Source: Acanthornis magna
Lineage: Eukaryota; Chordata; Aves; Passeriformes; Acanthizidae
Direction: 5' to 3'
DNA: 64,000 nt
Assembly (NCBI GenBank): GCA_036785705.1
Contig: JAWUZG010000971.1
Coordinates: forward strand, 1 to 64,000
Shown in pieces: positions 23,901-37,700 of this stretch. How positions within the stretch are numbered: position 1 is the first letter of the stretch; each line of letters opens with the position of its first letter. The position numbers were made by a program, and so were the translations under genes. The notes under the pieces are model-generated. The model ran no database searches. It saw only the letters and a list, made by a program, of their open reading frames with translations, and was not told the origin of the DNA.

Positions 23901-24377
23901 ACAGGCCGTCCCAGGACAGCCATAGGCACACGCCAGGAGTCCGCACGCTGCCCAGAAGCCCTGGTGTCACAGGCACTCACTCCCAGCACCTCGGTGCTGA
24001 CATCCCAGGTGGCTCCACGCTGCTAAAGACATGTGATGGCACAGGCACTTTTACATCACTCCAAGAATCATAGGAAAGCTCTCGGGAAAGAAAGATTTCA
24101 TGGAAAAGCCACAGCACGACAAAGCTTCCTTGCCAAGCTTCACTCTACTACTTACACCATGCTTAATGCACAGCGAGGAAAAGCAACAAACAAAAATCCA
24201 GAGTCAATCAATCCAAAATGAAATCAAACCCAAATTATCTCTGTCTGTCTGTCCGTGTTTCTGAGGCTGTGTCTCTAAAGAAGAGAAAGGGTCAGGATAA
24301 GAAGAACATGGCTCAAAGGCTCAAGAGCACTTCCCTTAGGAGCACTTCAACTTGAGCAACATTTCACTTGATAACTC
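20914..24377 (+). repeat. Macrosatellite unit 7 (P type)
   Basis: A 3,464-bp copy carrying the full marker set of unit 4: CGGAACACGG near 21510, AAAGGCTCCC near 22447, CTTCTTTGCC, GAGCCCACC, GCTCCTAAGG and TTAATGCAC near 24164. It closes the second copy of the three-unit higher-order block. Confidence 0.97.
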
Positions 24378-27300
24378 AAATTCAAATCAACAACTTAGGG
24401 CAGGAACAGCAGTTCAGGGCATTTCAACTGAACTGGACTTCAACTACACAACACTTCACTTAGAACTGAGCTGAAACCCAAGACCTCAGCAAAGGATCCA
24501 CACAGGCCTTACCATAGCACTGCAGGAACTTTGAGACCTAACTTAGGGACAAACCTAAAGCACTTCTGAATCCACCAGAGCAGCCCCTCTCCCACATTGC
24601 AGAGAGCGCATGCACACCTGCACTCCCACAAGCACACAAAGAGGCTCTAGGAGGCAAAATTCCCCTCCAAGCTACCGAAATACTCCTTTCACGTGCCTTG
24701 CCATCTTCTCAGTGGCCAAAGCCTGAGGCCTCGGGGAGCGGCAGGATCGGGGGCCCAGGAGCCGTGCTCCTTCGCGGATCCCCCGAGTGCAGCAAACGGG
24801 ACAGCTGCCGGCTGGCAGAGGCCCCACGCACAGGCACTTTGCTGCTCACCGCTGCTGCGGCCCAGCACAGCTGCCAGGGCCTCCTTTGGCACCCCTGCTT
24901 ACAGGGCCCCAAGGCATGGCCTTTAGTCACAACAAGCCTTCAGCCTGGCCCCACTTCTCATCGGCAGCTTTCCCTGAACGCGGGACAACACCAATGTGAT
25001 GCCATCCAGGCAAAAACTAATTTCAAAGTCTGTTCAACAAGCAAAAAAAGCAGGAGCACCTTAGAACACAGCACTTCCTGGCAGCACACAGCATTTTTCA
25101 GAAGCTCCACAGCACCTCAGCCCCGCTGCATTCGTCAAGGCCAAGGCCTCAGCAGCATTTCTCATATCATGCTGCAGCCTGAAAAAAGGGCAGGGGGGGA
25201 TGCACCAGCACAAGCAGGGACATCACACCTGCCCACAGGCTCCCCATGCTCACATCCCATGGCATCCCGGGGCTCTCTCAGCTTCCAAAGACCTCTGAGG
25301 TCACGGGCTCTCACAGTGCCTCCATGGGGACATCCCACGTGTCTCTAAGTGCTAAGGAGCTCTTTTGCAACTGCCACTCCCTGGCCTTCCAGCGGGACAT
25401 GCCAGGGCTCTCTCTATCTTCCTAAACAACACACACAACAAGGGCAATGCCAGGGCCTGCAGGGTAACATCCCGGCAATCTGCACGCTGCTAAGGAGCCA
25501 CGCTGTCACAGCAACTCACAGGGCATGGCCTGTGACATTCCCTCCGTCTCCCTGCTGCTGCTGGACAGCTCTGATGTCACAGGCACTCACCTCTGGCCCC
25601 TGCAGCCATTCCAGGCCTTTCCATGCTGCCAAAGCGCTCTGATGTCACAGACACGCACTGTGGCTTCATGGCCACATGCCAAGGCTCTCCAGGCTGCAAA
25701 AGAGCCCTTTAGCCACAGGCACTTACACAGGTGCCATGGGCACATCTTAGTGCTCCCTCTGCTCATAGGAACCCCGAGGTCACCAGATATCCTGGCAGCT
25801 CCGTGGCCACATCCCCAGGCTCTCCAGGCTGCTCAAGAGCTCTGATCTCACCTGCACTCACACAAGCTCCTCGGGGACATCTGTCGCTGCTGTGCTGGCA
25901 GATTCACACAAAGCCTCCCAGAGCAGCCTGGCCACTGAGTCACGAGGGCCAGAGAGCAGCCCTTGGCTTTCTCAACTCCTTCTCAGACACAGGAGCCTTG
26001 GCGGCGGCTGCATCCAATCCCAGCCTCACACTTAAAGCCAGTGCTTTAAGTACCTCTGTCCCGCAGCACTTACAAATGGCCCATCTGATCTATTCCCAGA
26101 AAAGCAGGTCTTCCCTAACACAAATGATTCGACACAGACAACTCAATCCCAATTACTGACCACTCCATAGAAAAGCTAAACCTACTCCTGGGAGGCTACA
26201 CAGAGTACAATGGAGTGCACTCTATGAAAGCAATAGGAAAGCAGTCCTATCTTACAGCAAGCAAAAAAACCCAATTCCCAAGTAGAGCTCCATGGAACTC
26301 ACCACACCAACACTCCTGGGCAGCTCTCTCTCCCTTCACCACCAAGAGTGCCCTTGCTTGCTGTCCACTTCCCCAGCACGAGCCCTCACACACTCCAAGG
26401 AGGAACACGCTAGAAAAACCTCCCCTAGGAAAGGGGACTGACTGCACATTGACACTCTCAAGGGACTGACTGTCAGGCAGACGCCTGCAACTCCCGGCAG
26501 CAGCTCAGCTGCCAAATCTTTGCCTCACTAGCAGCACCTTCATGCAGGCTTCCTTGCCAGAAGGACTTTCAGCAGAATTCAAGGCCAAAACAACACACGC
26601 TGGCCCTCTGAAAGACACCTGGAGACATTTGCAAATAGCACATGCACCAAGTGCCTGCACCACGTTCCAAGGCAAAGCAGCCGGCCCAAAGCATCCTGCT
26701 ACAACCTCCCAGGCGGCTCCCGACTGCTACAGAGCACTCAGCTCCAAAGCACTCCCAGGCCTTCCAGCCTCACAGCCCACAGGCCTACAGCCTTCTGCAG
26801 AGCCCTGAGCTCACCTGCACTCACACACCTACCATGGGCACCTGCCACAGCTCTCCGGCCATGAGAGACAGACGTGTGCTCTCAGGCACTCACAGCCATT
26901 CCAAGCTGACATCCCAGGGCCCTTTCATCTCATCAGGCACCGCTGCTATGTCACAGGCACTCCCTGCGCTTCCACAGGGCCGTCCCAGGGCTCTCGAGGC
27001 TCCTCAGGAACACTGAGGGCACACACAACCCCAGCGGCTCCATAGGGACATGCCACGACTCTCCCATTTGACAAACCTCTCTGCACGCACATCACGGCCT
27101 TCAACAGGCTCTCAGGGCTGACAGCCCACCAGTCTCACGCTGCTAAGGTGCTGCCAGCTCACAGGCACTCACAGGGCCTCCATGGGGACATCCCTGCACC
27201 CTCCATCCTCCTCAAGACCTGGCAAGTCCCTGACACTCACACTTGCCCCCTGGCCACACTCCAGCCATCTCCAGGCTGCCAAAGAGCCAGGAGGTCACAT

Positions 27301-27841
27301 CTTGGCACAGGGACTCCCTGGGGACACGCCACAGCTATCCAGCTTTCAAAAGAACACTGAGCTCACAGGCCGTCCCAGGACAGCCATAGGCACACGCCAC
27401 GAGTCCGCACGCTGCCCAGAAGCCCTGGTGTCACAGGCACTCACTCCCAGCACCTCGGTGCTGACATCCCAGGTGGCTCCACGCTGCTAAAGACATGTGA
27501 TGGCACAGGCACTTTTACATCACTCCAAGAATCATAGGAAAGCTCTCGGGAAAGAAAGATTTCATGGAAAAGCCACAGCACGACAAAGCTTCCTTGCCAA
27601 GCTTCACTCTACTACTTACACCATGCTTAAAGCACAGCGAGGAAAAGCAACAAACAAAAATCCAGAGTCAATCAATCCAAAAGGAAATCAAACCCAAATT
27701 ATCTCTGTCTGTCTGTCCGTGTTTCTGAGGCTGTGTCTCTAAAGAAGAGAAAGGGTCAGGATAAGAAGAACATGGCTCAAAGGCTCAAGAGCACTTCCCT
27801 TAGGAGCACTTCAACTTGAGCAACATTTCACTTGATAACTC
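24378..27841 (+). repeat. Macrosatellite unit 8 (P type)
   Basis: A 3,464-bp copy. Its left and middle parts resemble unit 6. New markers then appear that dominate the downstream half of the window: TGTCAGGCAG near 26471, CACGAGTCC near 27399, GACATGTGATGGCAC, and CCAAAAGGAAATC near 27677 (units 2-7 have CCAAAATGAAATC). It is a transition between the upstream and downstream halves of the array. Confidence 0.97.
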
Positions 27842-30800
27842 AAATTCAAATCAACAACTTAGGGCAGGAACAGCAGTTCAGGGCATTTCAACTGAACTGG
27901 ACTTCAACTACACAACACTTCACTTAGAACTGAGCTGAAACCCAAGACCTCAGCAAAGGATCCACACAGGCCTTACCATAGCACTGCAGGAACTTTGAGA
28001 CCTAACTTAGGGACAAACCTAAAGCACTTCTGAATCCACCAGAGCAGCCCCTCTCCCACATTGCAGAGAGCGCATGCACACCTGCACTCCCACAAGCACA
28101 CAAAGAGGCTCTAGGAGGCAAAATTCCCCTCCAAGCTACCGAAATACTCCTTTCACGTGCCTTGCCATCTTCTCAGTGGCCAAAGCCTGAGGCCTCGGGG
28201 AGCGGCAGGATCGGGGGCCCAGGAGCCGTGCTCCTTCGCGGATCCCCCGAGTGCAGCAAACGGGACAGCTGCCGGCTGGCAGAGGCCCCACGCACAGGCA
28301 CTTTGCTGCTCACCGCTGCTGCGGCCCAGCACAGCTGCCAGGGCCTCCTTTGGCACCCCTGCTTACAGGGCCCCAAGGCATGGCCTTTAGTCACAACAAG
28401 CCTTCAGCCTGGCCCCACTTCTCATCGGCAGCTTTCCCGGAACACGGGACAACACCAATGTGATGCCATCCAGGCAAAAACAAATTTCAAAGTCTGTTCA
28501 ACAAGCAAAAAAAGCAGGAGCACCTTAGAACACAGCACTTCCTGGCAGCACACAGCATTTTTCAGAAGCTCCACAGCACCTCAGCCCCGCTGCATTCGTC
28601 AAGGCCAAGGCCTCAGCAGCATTTCTCATATCATGCTGCAGCCTGAAAAAAGGGCAGGGGGGGATGCACCAGCACAAGCAGGGACATCACACCTGCCCAC
28701 AGGCTCCCCATGCTCACATCCCATGGCATCCCGGGGCTCTCTCAGCTTCCAAAGACCTCTGAGGTCACGGGCTCTCACAGTGCCTCCATGGGGACATCCC
28801 ACGTGTCTCTAAGTGCTAAGGAGCTCTTTTGCAACTGCCACTCCCTGGCCTTCCAGCGGGACATGCCAGGGCTCTCTCTATCTTCCTAAACAACACACAC
28901 GACCAGGGCAATGCCAGGGCCTGCAGGGTAACATCCCGGCAATCTGCACGCTGCTAAGGAGCCACGATGTCACAGCAACTCACAGGGCATGGCCTGTGAT
29001 ATTCCCTCCGTCTCCCTGCTGCTGCTGGACAGCTCTGATGTCACAGGCACTCACCTCTGGCCCCTGCAGCCATTCCAGGCCTTTCCATGCTGCCAAAGCG
29101 CTCTGATGTCACAGACACGCACTGTGGCTTCATGGCCACATGCCAAGGCTCTCCAGGCTGCAAAAGAGCCCTTTAGCCACAGGCACTTACACAAGTGCCA
29201 TGGGCACATCTTAGTGCTCCCTCTGCTCGTAGGAACCCCGAGGTCACCAGATATCCTGGCGGCTCCGTGGCCACATCCCCAGGCTCTCCAGGCTGCTCAA
29301 GAGCTCTGATCTCACCTGCACTCACACAAGCTCCTCGGGGACATCTGTCGCTGCTGTGCTGGCAGATTCACACAAAGCCTCCCAGAGCAGCCTGGCCACT
29401 GAGTCACGAGGGCCAGAGAGCAGCCCTTGGCTTTCTCAACTCCTTCTCAGACACAGGAGCCTTGGCGGCGGCTGCATCCAATCCCAGCCTCACACTTAAA
29501 GCCAGTGCTTTAAGTAACTCTGTCCCACAGCACTTACAAATGGCCCATCTGATCTATTCCTAGAAAAGCAGGTCTTCCCTAACACAAATGATTCGACACA
29601 AACAACTCAATCCCAATTACTGACCACTCCATAGAAAAGCTAAACCTACTCCTGGGAGGCTACACAGAGTACAATGGAGTGCACTCTATGAAAGCAATAG
29701 GAAATCAGTCCTATCTTACAGCAAGCAAAAAAACCCAATTCCCAAGTAGAGCTCCATGGAACTCACCACACCAACACTCCTGGGCAGCTCTCTCTCCCTT
29801 CACCACCAAGAGTGCCCTTGCTTGCTGTCCACTTCCCCAGCACGAGCCCTCACACACTCCAAGGAGGAACACGCTAGAAAAACCTCCCCTAGGAAAGGGG
29901 ACTGACTGCACATTGACACTCTCAAGGGACTGACTGTCAGGCAGACGCCTGCAACTCCCGGCAGCAGCTCAGCTGCCAAATCTTTGCCTCACTAGCAGCA
30001 CCTTCATGCAGGCTTCCTTGCCAGAAGGACTTTCAGCAGAATTCAAGGCCAAAACAACACACGCTGGCCCTCTGAAAGACACCTGGAGACATTTGCAAAT
30101 AGCACATGCTCCAAGTGCCTGCACCACGTTCCAAGGCAAAGCAGCCGGCCCAAAGCATCCTGCTACAACCTCCCAGGCGGCTCCCTACTGCTACAGAGCA
30201 CTCAGCTCCAAAGCACTCCCAGGCCTTCCAGCCTCACAGCCCACAGGCCTACAGCCTTCTGCAGAGCCCTGAGCTCACCTGCACTCACACACCTACCATG
30301 GGCACCTGCCACAGCTCTCCGGCCATGAGAGACAGACGTGTGCTCTCAGGCACTCACAGCCATTCCAAGCTGACATCCCAGGGCCCTTTCATCTCATCAG
30401 GCACCGCTGCTATGTCACAGGCACTCCCTGCGCTTCCACGGGGCCGTCCCAGGGCTCTCGAGGCTCCTCAAGAACACCGAGGGCACACACAACCCCAGCG
30501 GCTCCATAGGGACATGCCACGACTCTCCCATTTGACAAACCTCTCTGCACGCACATCACGGCCTTCAACAGGCTCTCAGGGCTGACAGCCCACCAGTCTC
30601 ACGCTGCTAAGGTGCCGCCAGCTCACAGGCACTCACAGGGCCTCCATGGGGACATCCCTGCACCCTCCATCCTCCTCAAGACCTGGCAAGTCCCTGACAC
30701 TCACACTTGCCCCCTGGGCACACTCCAGCCATCTCCAGGCTGCCAAAGAGCCAGGAGGTCACATCTTGGCACAGGAGCTCCCTGGGGACACGCCAGAGCT

Positions 30801-31305
30801 ATCCAGCTTTCAAAAGAACACTGAGCTCACAGGCCGTCCCAGGACAACCATAGGCACACGCCAGGAGTCCGCACGCTGCCCAGAAGCCCTGGTGTCACAG
30901 GCACTCACTCCCAGCACCTCGGTGCTGACATCCCAGGTGGCTCCACGCTGCTAAAGACATGTGATGGCACAGGCACTTTTACATCACTCCAAGAATCATA
31001 GGAAAGCTCTCGGGAAAGAAAGATTTCATGGAAAAGCCACAGCACGACAAAGCTTCCTTGCCAAGCTTCACTCTACTACTTACACCATGCTTAAAGCACA
31101 GCGAGGAAAAGCAACAAACAAAAATCCAGAGTCAATCAATCCAAAAGGAAATCAAACCCAAATTATCTCTGTCTGTCTGTCCGTGTTTCTGAGGCTGTGT
31201 CTCTAAAGAAGAGAAAGGGTCAGGATAAGAAGAACATGGCTCAAAGGCTCAAGAGCACTTCCCTTAGGAGCACTTCAACTTGAGCAACATTTCACTTGAT
31301 AACTC
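27842..31305 (+). repeat. Macrosatellite unit 9 (mosaic: P left, Q right)
   Basis: A 3,464-bp copy. The left part is P type with CGGAACACGG. From GACCAGGGC at 28901 rightward it carries Q-linked markers: CACGATGTC, GTGATATTCC, ACAAGTGCC, CTCGTAGG near 29227, AGTAACTCTG, CCCACAGCAC, TTCCTAG and CACAAACAAC. Private changes include AAATCAGTCC near 29703 and CATGCTCCAAG near 30107. The switch point lies between about 28554 and 28901. Confidence 0.96.
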
Positions 31306-34300
31306 AAATTCAAATCAACAACTTAGGGCAGGAACAGCAGTTCAGGGCATTTCAACTGAACTGGACTTCAACTACACAACACTTCACTTAGAACTGAGCT
31401 GAAACCCAAGACCTCAGCAAAGGATCCACACAGGCCTTACCATAGCACTGCAGGAACTTTGAGACCTAACTTAGGGACAAACCTAAAGCACTTCTGAATC
31501 CACCAGAGCAGCCCCTCTCCCACATTGCAGAGAGCGCATGCACACCTGCACTCCCACAAGCACACAAAGAGGCTCTAGGAGGCAAAATTCCCCTCCAAGC
31601 TACCGAAATACTCCTTTCACGTGCCTTGCCATCTTCTCAGTGGCCAAAGCCTGAGGCCTCGGGGAGCGGCAGGATCGGGGGCCCAGGAGCCGTGCTCCTT
31701 CGCGGATCCCCCGAGTGCAGCAAACGGGACAGCTGCCGGCTGGCAGAGGCCCCACGCACAGGCACTTTGCTGCTCACCGCTGCTGCGGCCCAGCACAGCT
31801 GCCAGGGCCTCCTTTGGCACCCCTGCTTACAGGGCCCCAAGGCATGGCCTTTAGTCACAACAAGCCTTCAGCCTGGCCCCACTTCTCATCGGCAGCTTTC
31901 CCTGAACGCGGGACAACACCAATGTGATGCCATCCAGGCAAAAACTAATTTCAAAGTCTGTTCAACAAGCAAAAAAAGCAGGAGCACCTTAGAACAAAGC
32001 ACTTCCTGGCAGCACACAGCATTTTTCAGAAGCTCCACAGCACCTCAGCCCCGCTGCATTCGTCAAGGCCAAGGCCTCAGCAGCATTTCTCATATCATGC
32101 TGCAGCCTGAAAAAAGGGCAGGGGGGGATGCACCAGCACAAGCAGGGACATCACACCTGCCCACAGGCTCCCCATGCTCACATCCCATGGCATCCCGGGG
32201 CTCTCTCAGCTTCCAAAGACCTCTGAGGTCACGGGCTCTCACAGTGCCTCCATGGGGACATCCCACGTGTCTCTAAGTGCTAAGGAGCTCTTTTGCAACT
32301 GCCACTCCCTGGCCTTCCAGCGGGACATGCCAGGGCTCTCTCTATCTTCCTAAACAACACACACAACAAGGGCAATGCCAGGGCCTGCAGGGTAACATCC
32401 CGGCAATCTGCACGCTGCTAAGGAGCCACGCTGTCACAGCAACTCACAGGGCATGGCCTGTGACATTCCCTCCGTCTCCCTGCTGCTGCTGGACAGCTGT
32501 GATGTCACAGGCACTCACCTCTGGCCCCTGCAGCCATTCCAGGCCTTTCCATGCTGCCAAAGCGCTCTGATGTCACAGACACGCACTGTGGCTTCATGGC
32601 CACATGCCAAGGCTCTCCAGGCTGCAAAAGAGCCCTTTAGCCACAGGCACTTACACAGGTGCCATGGGCACATCTTAGTGCTCCCTCTGCTCATAGGAAC
32701 CCCGAGGTCACCAGATATCCTGGCGGCTCCGTGGCCACATCCCCAGGCTCTCCAGGCTGCTCAAGAGCTCTGATCTCACCTGCACTCACACAAGCTCCTC
32801 GGGGACATCTGTCGCTGCTGTGCTGGCAGATTCACACAAAGCCTCCCAGAGCAGCCTGGCCACTGAGTCACGAGGGCCAGAGAGCAGCCCTTGGCTTTCT
32901 CAACTCCTTCTCAGACACAGGAGCCTTGGCGGCGGCTGCATCCAATCCCAGCCTCACACTTAAAGTCAGTGCTTTAAGTACCTCTGTCCCGCAGCACTTA
33001 CAAATGGCCCATCTGATCTATTCCCAGAAAAGCAGGTCTTCCCTAACACAAATGATTCGACACAGACAACTCAATCCCAATTACTGACCACTCCATAGAA
33101 AAGCTAAACCTACTCCTGGGAGGCTACACAGAGTACAATGGAGTGCACTCTATGAAAGCAATAGGAAAGCAGTCCTATCTTACAGCAAGCAAAAAAACCC
33201 AATTCCCAAGTAGAGCTCCATGGAACTCACCACACCAACACTCCTGGGCAGCTCTCTCTCCCTTCACCACCAAGAGTGCCCTTGCTTGCTGTCCACTTCC
33301 CCAGCACGAGCCCTCACACACTCCAAGGAGGAACACGCTAGAAAAACCTCCCCTAGGAAAGGGGACTGACTGCACATTGACACTCTCAAGGGACTGACTG
33401 CCAGGCAGACGCCGGCAACTCCCGGCAGCAGCTCAGCTGCCAAATCTTTGCCTCACTAGCAGCACCTTCATGCAGGCTTCCTTGCCAGAAGGACTTTCAG
33501 CAGAATTCAAGGCCAAAACAACACACGCTGGCCCTCTGAAAGACACCTGGAGACATTTGCAAATAGCACATGCACCAAGTGCCTGCACCACGTTCCAAGG
33601 CAAAGCAGCCGGCCCAAAGCATCCTGCTACAACCTCCCAGGCGGCTCCCGACTGCTACAGAGCACTCAGCTCCAAAGCACTCCCAGGCCTTCCAGCTTCA
33701 CAGCCCACAGGCCTACAGCCTTCTGCAGAGCCCTGAGCTCACCTGCACTCACACACCTACCATGGGCACCTGCCACAGCTCTCCGGCCATGAGAGACAGA
33801 CGTGTGCTCTCAGGCACTCACAGCCATTCCAAGCTGACATCCCAGGGCCCTTTCATCTCATCAGGCACCGCTGCTATGTCACAGGCACTCCCTGTGCTTC
33901 CACGGGGCCGTCCCAGGGCTCTCGAGGCTCCTCAAGAACACCGAGGGCACACACAACCCCAGCGGCTCCATAGGGACATGCCACGACTCTCCCATTTGAC
34001 AAACCTCTCTGCACGCACATCACGGCCTTCAACAGGCTCTCAGGGCTGACAGCCCACCAGTCTCACGCTGCTAAGGTGCCGCCAGCTCACAGGCACTCAC
34101 AGGGCCTCCATGGGGACATCCCTGCACCCTCCATCCTCCTCAAGACCTGGCAAGTCCCTGACACTCACACTTGCCCCCTGGCCACACTCCAGCCATCTCC
34201 AGGCTGCCAAAGAGCCAGGAGGTCACATCTTGGCACAGGGACTCCCTGGGGACACGCCACAGCTATCCAGCTTTCAAAAGAACACTGAGCTCACAGGCCG

Positions 34301-34769
34301 TCCCAGGACAGCCATAGGCACACGCCACGAGTCCGCACGCTGCCCAGAAGCCCTGGTGTCACAGGCACTCACTCCCAGCACCTCGGTGCTGACATCCCAG
34401 GTGGCTCCACGCTGCTAAAGACATGTGATGGCACAGGCACTTTTACATCACTCCAAGAATCATAGGAAAGCTCTCGGGAAAGAAAGATTTCATGGAAAAG
34501 CCACAGCACGACAAAGCTTCCTTGCCAAGCTTCACTCTACTACTTACACCATGCTTAAAGCACAGCGAGGAAAAGCAACAAACAAAAATCCAGAGTCAAT
34601 CAATCCAAAAGGAAATCAAACCCAAATTATCTCTGTCTGTCTGTCCGTGTTTCTGAGGCTGTGTCTCTAAGGAAGAGAAAGGGTCAGGATAAGAAGAACA
34701 TGGCTCAAAGGCTCAAGAGCACTTCCCTTAGGAGCACTTCAACTTGAGCAACATTTCACTTGATAACTC
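31306..34769 (+). repeat. Macrosatellite unit 10 (P type)
   Basis: A 3,464-bp copy. Markers: AAAACTAATTT, GAACAAAGCAC near 31993 (private), CAGCTGTGATG near 32496 (private), AAAGTCAGTG near 32963 (changes the inner pair of the conserved hairpin), GCCGGCAACTC near 33411, CAGCTTCACAG (private) and CTAAGGAAGAG near 34667, a variant that continues through unit 14. Confidence 0.97.
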
Positions 34770-37700
34770 AAATTCAAATCAACAACTTAGGGCAGGAACA
34801 GCAGTTCAGGGCATTTCAACTGAACTGGACTTCAACTACACAACACTTCACTTAGAACTGAGCTGAAACCCAAGACCTCAGCAAAGGATCCACACAGGCC
34901 TTACCATAGCACTGCAGGAACTTTGAGACCTAACTTAGGGACAAACCTAAAGCACTTCTGAATCCACCAGAGCAGCCCCTCTCCCACATTGCAGAGAGCG
35001 CATGCACACCTGCACTCCCACAAGCACACAAAGAGGCTCTAGGAGGCAAAATTCCCCTCCAAGCTACCGAAATACTCCTTTCACGTGCCTTGCCATCTTC
35101 TCAGCGGCCAAAGCCTGAGGCCTTGGGGAGCGGCAGGATCGGGGGCCCAGGAGCCGTGCTCCTTCGCAGATCCCCCGAGTGCAGCAAACGGGACAGCTGC
35201 CGGCTGGCAGAGGCCCCACGCACAGGCACTTTGCTGCTCACCGCTGCTGCGGCCCAGCACAGCTGCCAGGGCCTCCTTTGGCACCCCTGCTTACAGGGCC
35301 CCGAGGCATAGCCTTTAGTCATAACAAGCCTTCAGCCTGGCCCCACTTCTCATCGGCAGCTTTCCCTGAACGCGGGACAACACCAATGTGATGCCATCCA
35401 GGCAAAAACTAATTTCAAAGTCTGTTCAACAAGCAAAAAAAGCAGGAGCACCTTAGAACACAGCACTTCCTGGCAGCACACAGCGTTTCTCAGAAGCTCC
35501 ACAGCACCTCAGCCCCGCTGCATTCGTCAAGGCCAAGGCCTCAGCAGCATTTCTCATATCATGCTGCAGCCTGAAAAAAGGGCAGGGGGGGATGCACCAG
35601 CACAAGCAGGGACATCACACCTGCCCACAGGCTCCCCATGCTCACATCCCATGGCATCCCGGGGCTCTCTCAGCTTCCAAAGACCTCTGAGGTCACGGGC
35701 TCTCACAGTGCCTCCATGGGGACATCCCACGTGTCTCTAAGTGCTAAGGAGCTCTTTTGCAACTGCCACTCCCTGGCCTTCCAGGGGGACATGCCAGGGC
35801 TCTCTCTATCTTCCTAAACAACACACACGACCAGGGCAATGCCAGGGCCTGCAGGGTAACATCCCGGCAATCTGCACGTTGCTAAGGAGCCACGATGTCA
35901 CAGCAACTCACAGGGCATGGCCTGTGATATTCCCTCCGTCTCCCTGCTGCTGCTGGACAGCTCTGATGTCACAGGCACTCACCTCTGGCCCCTGCAGCCA
36001 TTCCAGGCCTTTCCATGCTGCCAAAGCGCTCTGATGTCACAGACACGCACTGTGGCTTCATGGCCACATGCCAAGGCTCTCCAGGCTGCAAAAGAGCCCT
36101 TTAGCCACAGGCACTTACACAGGTGCCATGGGCACATCTTAGTGCTCCCTCTGCTCATAGGAACCCCGAGGTCACCAGATATCCTGGCGGCTCCGTGGCC
36201 ACATCCCCAGGCTCTCCAGGCTGCTCAAGAGCTCTGATCTCACCTGCACTCACACAAGCTCCTCGGGGACATCTGTCGCTGCTGTGCTGGCAGATTCACA
36301 CAAAGCCTCCCAGAGCAGCCTGGCCACTGAGTCACGAGGGCCAGAGAGCAGCCCTTGGCTTTCTCAACTCCTTCTCAGATACAGGAGCCTTGGCGGCGGC
36401 TGCATCCAATCCCAGCCTCACACTTAAAGCCAGTGCTTTAAGTAACTCTGTCCCGCAGCACTTACAAATGGCCCATCTGATCTATTCCTAGAAAAGCAGG
36501 TCTTCCCTAACACAAATGATTCGACACAAACAACTCAATCCCAATTACTGACCACTCCATAGAAAAGCTAAACCTACTCCTGGGAGGCTACACAGAGTAC
36601 AATGGAGTGCACTCTATGAAAGCAATAGGAAAGCAGTCCTATCTTACAGCAAGCAAAAAAACCCAATTCCCAAGTAGAGCTCCATGGAACTCACCACACC
36701 AACACTCCTGGGCAGCTCTCTCTCCCTTCACCACCAAGAGTGCCCTTGCTTGCTGTCCACTTCCCCAGCAGGAGCCCTCACACACTCCAAGGAGGAACAC
36801 GCTAGAAAAACCTCCCCTAGGAAAGGGGACTGACTGCACATTGACACTCTCAAGGGACTGACTGCCAGGCAGACGCCGGCAACTCCCGGCAGCAGCTCAG
36901 CTGCCAAATCTTTGCCTCACTAGCAGCACCTTCATGCAGGCTTCCTTGCCAGAAGGACTTTCAGCAGAATTCAAGGCCAAAACAACACACGCTGGCCCTC
37001 TGAAAGACACCTGGAGACATTTGCAAATAGCACATGCACCAAGTGCCTGCACCACGTTCCAAGGCAAAGCAGCCGGCCCAAAGCATCCTGCTACAACCTC
37101 CCAGGCGGCTCCCGACTGCTACAGAGCACTCAGCTCCAAAGCACTCCCAGGCCTTCCAGCCTCACAGCCCACAGGCCTACAGCCTTCTGCAGAGCCCTGA
37201 GCTCACCTGCACTCACACACCTACCATGGGCACCTGCCACAGCTCTCCGGCCATGAGAGACAGACGTGTGCTCTCAGGCACTCACAGCCATTCCAAGCTG
37301 ACATCCCAGGGCCCTTTCATCTCATCAGGCACCGCTGCTATGTCACAGGCACTCCCTGTGCTTCCACAGGGCCATCCCAGGGCTCTCGAGGCTCCTCAAG
37401 AACACTGAGGGCACACACAACCCCAGCGGCTCCATAGGGACATGCCACGACTCTCCCATTTTACAAACCTCTCTGCACGCACATCACGGCCTTCAACAGG
37501 CTCTCAGGGCTGACAGCCCACCAGTCTCACGCTGCTAAGGTGCCGCCAGCTCACAGGCACTCACAGGGCCTCCATGGGGACATCCCTGCACCCTCCATCC
37601 TCCTCAAGAGCTGGCAAGTCCCTGACACTCACACTTGCCCCCTGGCCACACTCCAGCCATCTCCAGGCTGCCAAAGAGCCAGGAGGTCACATCTTGGCAC

